Below, piece after piece: positions 49,425 through 56,997 of a DNA stretch of 64,000 nt. The translations under genes and the position numbers were made by a program. Position 1 is the first letter of the stretch; each line of letters opens with the position of its first letter. The stretch comes from Candidatus Yanofskybacteria bacterium RIFCSPHIGHO2_01_FULL_41_26 (GTDB lineage Bacteria > Patescibacteria > Paceibacteria > 2-02-FULL-40-12 > GWA2-44-9), in assembly GCA_001794055.1 (NCBI GenBank), contig MGJB01000006.1:62001-126000 (forward strand). The letters are read 5' to 3'. The notes under the pieces were generated by a model. The model worked only from the letters and a program-made list of their open reading frames with translations, did not search any database and had not been told where the DNA came from.

Positions 49425-51239
49425 TTATAAATTGCTTTCGGCTATCTTTATCATCTCCCCTATCTCAGGAGCTTTGTTTCCGAATGTCTGTGCGTTTTTC
49501 AAATAAATTAATGCCTGTTTATATTCTTTTTTAACAAAATATGCGGTACCCACCACCGCGCTTATATCAGGATTGTCTAAACTTGATCCAAAATATTTAC
49601 TCATCATTTCCAATGCTTTGTCCGGTTTATTCAGGGCAATTTGAACATAAGAATACTTTATTATATATTCTGCCGTAGCATAAAAATTTATAACTTTAAG
49701 AAAATTATCACCCGCCTCCTGAAGCCGTCCTTGTTTTAAATATAACCTTGCCAGGTTTATAGAAGAATTTGTTGCATCTGGATTCAATTCTAAAGACTTT
49801 TTAAATTTTTCTTCGGCTAAAACATAATTTTTCTCATGATCAGCGACAACTCCCAACAAGTTCTGAAGATGAGAATTATTTTCGTATATGTTTCTAGCAA
49901 TTTGAAGCTGTTCTTTAGCTAAATCCCACTCACCAGCTCTTATGTGTACGCCGGCCAATGCTGTTCTGGTAATTAGGCTATTGGGAGATTCTTTAACTGT
50001 TGCATTAAACAATGTCTGACTGTCACGCCAGTCCTTATTTCTTACGATGGTTCTAACACCATAAAAAATTAAAACAACAGTCAAAAATCCGTATACCACT
50101 TTAGCATCCAATTTTTTATATTCAATAACTTTCTTCAAGATCCAAGCAATAATAATCGTAAAACCAAAAGATGGAAAATACATTAATCTTTCCCCCATTA
50201 TTGTTCCCACCGGTTTAATCAAATTAGAAATAATAAGGTAGGGGAACAGGAATAATACTGCACCAAAAGAGATCTCTTTGTTTACTTTTTTATAAAAAAC
50301 AATAAGAACAACCAACAAGATGAGGATCAGGATTCCGACCGCAGATTCAAGAGAAACAAAGGGATTGCTTACTGTTTGTATGGTATTAAAAGAATAATCC
50401 GCAGAAAGATGGATCGGCCATACCAATCTTTCGACATACATAAACAAAACCTTAAACGCCGTGAAAATTCTTTCTAAAAAAGATGAAAAAATCAAATGAT
50501 TTTCTACAATAGTTGTCGTAGCAGCTCCAAAGAAATAACTGCCCAAAGCTTTGTATCTTAATATCGCATAAAGTCCGAACGGTAAAAAGAAAAAAAGCAT
50601 ATTTCCGATTGATTCCTTTATTTTTTTATGTAAAACAACAAAGTCAATATATAAAATTACCGGCAACACCATTAAGGCCGACTCCTTGCTTAATAGAGCC
50701 AATAAAAACGATATAGAACTTAATATCTTATTTTTATTAACAAAAAAATAAATACTGATGATACTGAACAAGAACGATAAAAGCTCTGCTCTTCCAACAA
50801 TAGAAGTTACCGCTTCAGTATGAATAGGATGGGTCAAAAACAACAAAAAAGTTGCGTAGGACAGGAACTTATTTTTAAATAAAAAGTAAATCAGCCAAAA
50901 AACCAAAAAAGAATTTAGGACATGAATAATAATATTGACGACATGAAAACCAGCCGCTTGTCCCGAGCTTGTGGAAGAAGAAAGCGAACTATTTATATAA
51001 TGATTGATGGCATAAGAAGCCATGGCCAAAGGGCGATAAAGTCCTGTTTTGGGCATATTTTGATGATAAGGAGAGATAAAGAGATTAAAAAAATTACTTG
51101 GGTCTGTTAGATCGCCCCGATTTTGAACTACTGTTACGTCGTCAAACACAAACTCACCTGAAATACCGTTTCCGAAAACCAAAAAAGACAGAATAATTGC
51201 CAAAATAAAAATAATAACAAATTCCCGATTGAAAATCAT
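49425..51239 (-). CDS. TMTC-like GT-C membrane protein with TPR repeats
   Basis: Protein of 604 residues: about 10 membrane segments, then about five TPR units (from roughly residue 415). EFVFDDVTVVQNR in the first outer loop (Asp33, Asp34), GLYRPLAMASYAINHYIN and FLTHPIHTEAVTSIVGRAEL match the TMTC (DUF1736) family, which O-mannosylates extracellular proteins in animals. It overlaps the 51236 gene by 4 nt. It is one of two such paralogues side by side. Confidence 0.88.
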   Translation of the reverse strand: MIFNREFVIIFILAIILSFLVFGNGISGEFVFDDVTVVQNRGDLTDPSNFFNLFISPYHQNMPKTGLYRPLAMASYAINHYINSSLSSSTSSGQAAGFHVVNIIIHVLNSFLVFWLIYFLFKNKFLSYATFLLFLTHPIHTEAVTSIVGRAELLSFLFSIISIYFFVNKNKILSSISFLLALLSKESALMVLPVILYIDFVVLHKKIKESIGNMLFFFLPFGLYAILRYKALGSYFFGAATTTIVENHLIFSSFLERIFTAFKVLFMYVERLVWPIHLSADYSFNTIQTVSNPFVSLESAVGILILILLVVLIVFYKKVNKEISFGAVLFLFPYLIISNLIKPVGTIMGERLMYFPSFGFTIIIAWILKKVIEYKKLDAKVVYGFLTVVLIFYGVRTIVRNKDWRDSQTLFNATVKESPNSLITRTALAGVHIRAGEWDLAKEQLQIARNIYENNSHLQNLLGVVADHEKNYVLAEEKFKKSLELNPDATNSSINLARLYLKQGRLQEAGDNFLKVINFYATAEYIIKYSYVQIALNKPDKALEMMSKYFGSSLDNPDISAVVGTAYFVKKEYKQALIYLKNAQTFGNKAPEIGEMIKIAESNL

Positions 51240-53095
51240 TTTTGCAATTCTTTGATAAAACTTTTCATCAATTCGCCAGTTTGAGGATCTAACTCGGCGT
51301 ATTTTAACCCTGTTTGTAAATCTTTTAGGGCTTGGTCTTTATTATTAAGCGCGACATAAACCAGCGCCGAATTGTAATAAACACGAAGATTATTCGGGAG
51401 AAGAAGCTTAAGCTTTTCGATATTTTCAACGGCTTTAGTCAGGTTGCCTTGTTGAGCATATATAACCGACAAATTTTGATAAGGATAATAGAAGTTGGGA
51501 TTAATTTCTATCGCTTTTTCGTATAACTTGATTGCTCCGTAAATATCCCCCCTAGATTGCAAAATAGTGCCTAAATTAAAATGAGGTTCGGCAAATATGT
51601 CACCTAGAGAGGCAGCGATTTTATAATATTTCTCGGCATTTTCCATGTCTTTTTTATTGTAATAGATATTTCCCACATTATTATTTATCCTGGAACTGTC
51701 CGGTTCATATTTTAGGATGTCAAGATAAAAAGCAAGCTGATTACCCCACAGAAGATTGCGCTGAATTGATTGATAAGCAAAGAAAGAAAAGTAGGCAACT
51801 AATACGGTGATCATCAAGATTCGACAGAGTTTCCAAGGGGTGGAAATCCCACTCCGAGAATTTTGGATTTTCAAAAAGGTCGAATCTTTAAAATCCAAAA
51901 GTTTAACCAAATAAAAAGAAAAAACGAGCCAAAAACCAACCATTGGCAGATAGAGCCAATGCTCATACATTAATGCATTTACCGGTGTAATACCGGAAAC
52001 AGGTCCAAGAGAAATAAAAAACAACGCCACGCCAAAAAACCAGACCTGAAAAATTGCGGGTCGTAGGTTGTGAGTTGTGAGTTGACGCTTATACAGATGC
52101 CTTAGCCAAATCAATAATCCGATAAGGCCCAAAAAAATCGGCCAAACCGGCCACTGAAACAACGAGGTGTAGACAACAGCGCCTCTCTCCATGTGAAGAC
52201 CCGTCGGAACTATCAAAAGTTTTAGATATTCCCACAGTATGGGCAGAAAGGTAAATACTCTGACATATAGATTTTCAGAATAAATATTAGGTTCAGCGTA
52301 AAAATTAAGGGTATTCTGAAAATTTAAAACCGTAAGCCTCAAAATTCCATAAACGACAACTACTGCAAAATAAGGCCAAATTTTAATTAGGCCATGTTTT
52401 ACGGATTTCAAAAATCGTTCTTTTGAGATAAAAGAAATATAAAAAGCGACAGCCAAAAACGGGAAAATTATCGCAGTTTCCCGACTTAAAAGAGCCAAGA
52501 CCAGAAAAACTAAGGACAGCACTCTATTCAAGGTTAAACCTTGTATCCTTCCAAGGTTTAACCTTGGAGTAGTTTCTGATCGATAGAACAAAATCAATGT
52601 CGCCAACATGAATGTCGTCACCAAAGCGTCTCCCCTGCCCGATATGTAGGTTATTGCCTCCGTTTGCAAAGGATGAATCAAAAATATCAAAGAAGTTAAA
52701 AATGCCACTGCCAAAGTTCGACCCTTTGAAATCCCAAGGTCAAACTTTTTTAACAATAAGAAAATTAAAATACCATTGGCCACATGAATCAAATTGCTCA
52801 GTAAATGATAGCTTAGCGGTTTAATACCTGAAATTATATAATTTAAAGCAAACGTAAAAAATAAAAAAGGTCTGTAATAATTACTTTTCAAGCCCACTCC
52901 CGCAAGAGTATTATGGGTAAGCCAGAATTTAATATTATCCCAGCTTATTGTGTGGACAAAATTATTTCTTATTATCCAATCCTCATCATCCCAAAACAAC
53001 TGGTTATTCAAATTAAATGAGTAAATAAAGCCGCTTATGACGATAAGGACTACGATCGGCAGCCAAACTTCTTTTTTTAACAGTAGTTTATTCAT
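51236..53095 (-). CDS. TMTC-like GT-C membrane protein with TPR repeats
   Basis: Protein of 619 residues, paralogue of 49425: QLFWDDEDWIIRN (Asp36, Asp37) in the first outer loop, YYRPFLFFTFALNYII, FLIHPLQTEAITYISGRGD, then TPR repeats in the last ~150 residues. PRLNLGRIQGLTLNRV, in a loop after the fourth or fifth membrane segment, is encoded by two tandem palindromes (52529-52567) and KKFDLGISKGRTLAV by another imperfect one. It overlaps the next gene by 8 nt. Confidence 0.88.
   Translation of the reverse strand: MNKLLLKKEVWLPIVVLIVISGFIYSFNLNNQLFWDDEDWIIRNNFVHTISWDNIKFWLTHNTLAGVGLKSNYYRPFLFFTFALNYIISGIKPLSYHLLSNLIHVANGILIFLLLKKFDLGISKGRTLAVAFLTSLIFLIHPLQTEAITYISGRGDALVTTFMLATLILFYRSETTPRLNLGRIQGLTLNRVLSLVFLVLALLSRETAIIFPFLAVAFYISFISKERFLKSVKHGLIKIWPYFAVVVVYGILRLTVLNFQNTLNFYAEPNIYSENLYVRVFTFLPILWEYLKLLIVPTGLHMERGAVVYTSLFQWPVWPIFLGLIGLLIWLRHLYKRQLTTHNLRPAIFQVWFFGVALFFISLGPVSGITPVNALMYEHWLYLPMVGFWLVFSFYLVKLLDFKDSTFLKIQNSRSGISTPWKLCRILMITVLVAYFSFFAYQSIQRNLLWGNQLAFYLDILKYEPDSSRINNNVGNIYYNKKDMENAEKYYKIAASLGDIFAEPHFNLGTILQSRGDIYGAIKLYEKAIEINPNFYYPYQNLSVIYAQQGNLTKAVENIEKLKLLLPNNLRVYYNSALVYVALNNKDQALKDLQTGLKYAELDPQTGELMKSFIKELQK
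52529..52567. repeat. Tandem in-CDS palindromes
   Basis: CAAGGTT-A-AACCTTG (52529-52543) and CCAAGGTT-T-AACCTTGG (52551-52567), 7 nt apart, translated in the 51236 gene as PRLNLGRIQGLTLN. Confidence 0.8.
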
Positions 53096-55070
53096 TGAAA
53101 TATTTACTTAAAAAATCTTTTGCCTGCGTATTGTTTTTATCCAATCTCACAGCTTCTTTGAAAAAGGCCTGGGCGTTTTCAAGCCGGCTTAAGTTCATAT
53201 AAACCACTCCCAAAATAAAATAATATTGACTCTCTTTCAAGCCTAAATCAATCGCCATTTTTATATTTTCCGCCCCCAATTGCTGATTTTGTTTATCCGA
53301 GTAAGAAACGTGAATAAATCCTTTGTGGAGATAAGGATATGGATTTTTGGGATCAATTTTTATAACTTCATCGGCAAAATAAGCCGATGCTTCCAGCCAA
53401 TCAATTTTAAACAAAACGCGTGACAAAATAAGATTTAGGTCGGCCTTGTTTTTATTTGAGTTTTTTATATTAGCAGATATTTTATCTATGGCATTTTTAT
53501 CAATAATGGAAAATTTAGAAATAACCCCGGTGTTTTTACTATTATTCTTAAGCAGAATGATTGCATCTTCGTTAATATAAACAATTTTCCAGTCCAGGTT
53601 TTTGGCAATATTTCTTAAAAAATTATCGGCCCAAGGCGTAACATCATTATATCCAAAAAATATGAAGTTGATGCCATATTTCCCTGAAAATTCAAGCCAC
53701 TTTTTCTTATCCTCTTGCATCGGCTTATATGTCTCGCTAAAAAACTCAACCGAATATGCTTCTGGCCTGTTGTCAACAAAAACTTTCTCTTGGGGGTACA
53801 GCTGCCATATCAAATATCCTCCAATATCAAAATTATTAAACATTGGTCCTTTGATATTGTTTTGTTTGACAAAATCAACAGCTCTTTCCAGTCCATTCGG
53901 AACAGAAAAACCGGATACCCTGGAAACTCCCATATACCTGTAATATGTATTATTTGCCACAAAAAAAATAAGCAAAATAATCAACGCGGAAAACAGAACT
54001 TTAAAAAAACTGCTCAATCTTTTAACTTGAGGTTTAACTTCAAGTTTATAGAGATTAAACCTCTGTAGAACATCTGCCAGTAGGATCGCCAATATCGGGA
54101 AAGACGCAAGCGCGTACAACGGCAAATTGCGTAACATCCTGAATCCAGCATACACAAAAAATGCCATAGTAAGTATTTCAAAGACCCTTTGTTTCGATTT
54201 TTTTGCGGTCAGTATCAAAGAAATAACTAAAAGTACCACCGAAAGTTTAAAAATAAAAACCGGCAAAAGAAAACCTCTAAGGTTGGCCAGAAAAGAAAGG
54301 GTTTGATTCTCAACTATGTTGTATCCGTACTCGTTCAGCACTTTAAAGGGCAAAAGTGCACCTTGAATTCCGTTCGGATTTATAAGTGTTGCCAAGCTGG
54401 TTAGTGATCCAATCAACACTATTCTGATAAGGTCCGACCTTTTAGAAACAAGCCGGTCTATGAGAAATGCTAACAACAGAAATGGTCCGATAAAAAAATA
54501 AATGTGCAAATTTACCCAAAACAATTCCAAAATCGGCAAAAACCAGAGAAAAAAATAATTTTTTTCATATTTTGCCTTTAATATAGCAAACAAGAAAAAT
54601 GACAAAATGACGAAACTGAATATCTCCGGTCGGACTTCCGTTCGCTGGATAAATATGAACATTGAGAGAAGGAAAGATACTAAAAGAGACCAGAAACCTG
54701 TGGATAACCGACTTCGCAAGTCGGTTATCCACAGGTGTTTTATAGTAAAAAATAGTAACAAAAACGCAATCAGTACCAAGGCGGTTTTAACAAGAGTTAA
54801 TCCGATAAATCCAAAGTAACTGAAAATACCAAAAAATATTACCTCGCTTAACCAGTGATGGTTGATAAAAGGGAAATCCGGCTCGGTAAAAGAAAATAAA
54901 TTTGTCTTTGGAACCTCTTTTGTCTGCCAAATAATCTCGCCAACCTTAAGATGCCGACCGATATCTTGGCCGATAGTGTCAAAGTTGTGAATCAAAAAAC
55001 TCCCCAAAAGTACAAAAATGAGAACAAATAAATAGTTTTTCTTAAGGAAGTACAACAATGGTTTTACCAT
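53088..55070 (-). CDS. GT-C-like membrane protein with TPR repeats
   Basis: Protein of about 660 residues from ATG 55070; longer starts at 55097 or 55115 would overlap the next gene more. About 10 membrane segments, an outer-loop GQDIGRHLKVGEII (Asp36) and FINHHWLSEVIFF, an extracytoplasmic domain with KVFVDNRPEAYSVEFF, and C-terminal TPR units (SQYYFILGVVYMNLSRLENA). This resembles GT-C/Arnt-like proteins often placed next to TMTC-like genes. The stretch WITDLRSRLSTG is encoded by the perfect palindrome at 54697. Confidence 0.84.
   Translation of the reverse strand: MVKPLLYFLKKNYLFVLIFVLLGSFLIHNFDTIGQDIGRHLKVGEIIWQTKEVPKTNLFSFTEPDFPFINHHWLSEVIFFGIFSYFGFIGLTLVKTALVLIAFLLLFFTIKHLWITDLRSRLSTGFWSLLVSFLLSMFIFIQRTEVRPEIFSFVILSFFLFAILKAKYEKNYFFLWFLPILELFWVNLHIYFFIGPFLLLAFLIDRLVSKRSDLIRIVLIGSLTSLATLINPNGIQGALLPFKVLNEYGYNIVENQTLSFLANLRGFLLPVFIFKLSVVLLVISLILTAKKSKQRVFEILTMAFFVYAGFRMLRNLPLYALASFPILAILLADVLQRFNLYKLEVKPQVKRLSSFFKVLFSALIILLIFFVANNTYYRYMGVSRVSGFSVPNGLERAVDFVKQNNIKGPMFNNFDIGGYLIWQLYPQEKVFVDNRPEAYSVEFFSETYKPMQEDKKKWLEFSGKYGINFIFFGYNDVTPWADNFLRNIAKNLDWKIVYINEDAIILLKNNSKNTGVISKFSIIDKNAIDKISANIKNSNKNKADLNLILSRVLFKIDWLEASAYFADEVIKIDPKNPYPYLHKGFIHVSYSDKQNQQLGAENIKMAIDLGLKESQYYFILGVVYMNLSRLENAQAFFKEAVRLDKNNTQAKDFLSKYFNE
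54697..54735. repeat. In-CDS palindromic element B (perfect)
   Basis: Perfect inverted repeat of 18-nt arms: left arm 54697-54714, 3-nt loop, right arm 54718-54735. Each arm holds a DnaA-box consensus (TGTGGATAA / TTATCCACA). Translated as WITDLRSRLSTG in a membrane-protein loop. Confidence 0.95.
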
Positions 55071-55689
55071 CGCATTGTTTTTCAAAAAGTTTGACATAGC
55101 CCCCTTCAGTAACAAAATTTCCCCGTGTATCCACTAGCCGGCCGTATTGGATTTTGGCGGCCATTTCATATCGCTTGTACTTGGGGCTATCCGGCAATAT
55201 CACGCCCAACAAACTTTCTCCGTTGGGAATAGGGATATTGGAAAATATATTCGGTCCGACCGATATGTCATCCTGGGGAGTTACCGTCCAAAAAACATTT
55301 CTTCCCGGATGATCAATCCCTTTGTAGACAAACAGGGCATCCTGATTGTCATAAGTATTATGATCCAAAAATTTTATTTCGCCTTTCAATTCACAAGAAG
55401 CATCAGCCAAGAGCAGCGACCAGGGCACAGTTTCGCCAACAAAAGATGTCTGGCCATTGCCGGTGGGAAGCGGAACTGGAACCTTAGTTACGTTTGGTCT
55501 TACTGCGCCCTCCGTAGCCCCTGGCGAAGGACGGAGAATAGGAGGAGACGAGACTGTCGGAGATACTGATGGCTCCGGATAATTAACGACATCAGGTGCC
55601 TGAAGGATATTAGATGTCCAAATATAAAACCCTACAAAAAATAAGCCTGCCACTAAAATAACCACCAAAATAATATTGTTTTTAGACAT
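55042..55689 (-). CDS. Hypothetical anchored extracytoplasmic protein
   Basis: Protein of 215 residues with an N-terminal membrane segment (about 5-23), a Pro/Ser-rich linker (residues ~35-75) that contains PSPGATEGAV from a dispersed repeat, and a globular ~140-residue domain with GETVPWSLLLADASCEL and FDHNTYDNQ-like loops. The two Cys (in DASCELK and KQCDG) could form a disulfide. I do not recognise the fold. It overlaps the next gene's start region; its own promoter is at 55696. Confidence 0.78.
   Translation of the reverse strand: MSKNNIILVVILVAGLFFVGFYIWTSNILQAPDVVNYPEPSVSPTVSSPPILRPSPGATEGAVRPNVTKVPVPLPTGNGQTSFVGETVPWSLLLADASCELKGEIKFLDHNTYDNQDALFVYKGIDHPGRNVFWTVTPQDDISVGPNIFSNIPIPNGESLLGVILPDSPKYKRYEMAAKIQYGRLVDTRGNFVTEGGYVKLFEKQCDGKTIVVLP
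55507..55536. repeat. SPxATEG-type dispersed repeat, copy 1
   Basis: Imperfect palindrome with outer arms CTCCGT and ACGGAG, inner GCC...GGC. Encodes SPGATEGA on the minus strand. A second copy lies at 56596. Confidence 0.7.
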
Positions 55690-55695
55690 GAGAAG

Positions 55696-55724
55696 ATGTT
55701 AACCAAATTAACGTGAAAAGTCAA
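55696..55724 (-). promoter_or_regulatory. Possible leaderless promoter of the 55042 gene
   Basis: On the minus strand TTGACT (55719-55724), 17-nt spacer, TAACAT (55696-55701), 6 nt before ATG 55689. It overlaps the 3' end of the upstream gene. Confidence 0.4.
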
Positions 55725-56886
55725 AATATCCAGAAAAAAGAGCTCTCAAACCACTCACAACAAATGTCCATGGACTTGACGATTTAACTTGAAACTCAGG
55801 AATAGTAAGAGGAATAGAAACAAAATCAGGGTCATGTTCTGATTTGCGATAATGACCATAAATATAGACTTTGTATTGCTTTGTGAAGTCCAGCCCAAGG
55901 CCATCATAAATAAATGACTTATCTTGATTACCCTCCGTTACTTTCATCTGTTTGGTCCAAAGGGGAATTTGAGCATTTTTATCATCAGAAATCATAATCA
56001 AATAGTCAGGGGTAGAGTCAACGGGCCAACTGCTAGCTATGCTCCACTTAAAAGTTGGATAGATTCCTGCTGTTCGCTGGTTATCAGTTGGACTTAAAAT
56101 ATCCACGGGGCTCAAGAACATCAATTTGGTTTCCGATGATGGCCGGGTTTCCTGTCCGTCTTTATCCGCGCCCACGACATAATAGATGTACTCCCCTTCT
56201 GAATAGTTTGCCGCCGGCAAGTATGCAACCGCGTCCCTTCCGCCGGGAGGCACGATTCTCTGAATAGACCAGTACCCGCATTGGCCCGCTTCGGTCATCA
56301 TCCATTCTCCGTCAATATCTATGTCTTCACAACCGGTTGAGGGCATCTCTTCAAAAGTAGCAACTCGGACAAAATATGCATGACCTGGCTTTTTTTCATA
56401 CAATCGGAAATTCTCAATTTTGTCCGCCTCTTCATCAGAATATTTAAAAACAATCCTTTGGCCGATACGGCCGAAGTTTGAGGTGATATGAGAAATAAGC
56501 CAATCAGCTCTTATGTAATCCGGGGCCGGAAATTGAAGATTAACTTTTGCTGGAATGAGCGGAACAGAAGAAACACTCGGAATTGGAGTCGTTGTGCCCT
56601 CCGTAGCCTTTGGCGAAGAGTGGGGCGAGGCCGACTCTAAAACAATTGGTTCTCCTTCTTTAATAGATGCTACTTCTTTTTTGGAAACAACTTTTACGCT
56701 TTGCCATTTAAAATTACGAAAGTTAAACACTTCAATACTGCTTACCCACTTCTTTGTATTGTTATTGATTAAGTAAACCTTAATATCGCCTTTGGCCCTT
56801 AACAGTGTTCCGTCCAGATAGCCGGCATTTGCGGCAAAGGAAAACGAGAAGAACAAGACCAAAATTAAAAACCTAATTTTTGACAT
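55708..56886 (-). CDS. Secreted protein with fibronectin-like region
   Basis: Protein of 392 residues with a clear signal peptide (1-21, cleavage after FAANA). The N-terminal ~60 residues, LLRAKGDIKVYLINNNTKKW, echo the DPDVYIVN surface module of the two larger proteins. A Ser/Pro-rich linker holds SSPKATEGT (repeat copy 2). The rest is beta-sandwich-like, with VAYLPAANYSEGEYIYYVVG and SPTDNQRTAGIYPTFKWSIA. Probably an exported binding or scaffolding protein of the S-layer. No catalytic motif. Confidence 0.82.
   Translation of the reverse strand: MSKIRFLILVLFFSFSFAANAGYLDGTLLRAKGDIKVYLINNNTKKWVSSIEVFNFRNFKWQSVKVVSKKEVASIKEGEPIVLESASPHSSPKATEGTTTPIPSVSSVPLIPAKVNLQFPAPDYIRADWLISHITSNFGRIGQRIVFKYSDEEADKIENFRLYEKKPGHAYFVRVATFEEMPSTGCEDIDIDGEWMMTEAGQCGYWSIQRIVPPGGRDAVAYLPAANYSEGEYIYYVVGADKDGQETRPSSETKLMFLSPVDILSPTDNQRTAGIYPTFKWSIASSWPVDSTPDYLIMISDDKNAQIPLWTKQMKVTEGNQDKSFIYDGLGLDFTKQYKVYIYGHYRKSEHDPDFVSIPLTIPEFQVKSSSPWTFVVSGLRALFSGYFDFSR
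56596..56620. repeat. SPxATEG-type dispersed repeat, copy 2
   Basis: Shares GCCCTCCGTAGCC and TGGCGAAG with the copy at 55507; encodes SSPKATEGT in the 55708 protein. Confidence 0.7.
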
Positions 56887-56920
56887 GTCTTAATGATACC
56901 ATAAAGTCGGGCCCTGAAGA

Positions 56921-56952
56921 AATCAAAACCCGCCTTTCGGCGGGTTTTGATT
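56921..56952 (-). terminator. Strong bidirectional intrinsic terminator after the S-layer gene
   Basis: Perfect 14-bp stem: 56921-56934 and 56939-56952, 4-nt loop, with A- and T-rich outer arms that can serve as the U tract on either strand. Confidence 0.9.
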
Positions 56953-56997
56953 CTCTAACAGTTCCTTAGAAATCAGAACTGTCGGATGTTTACCAGA

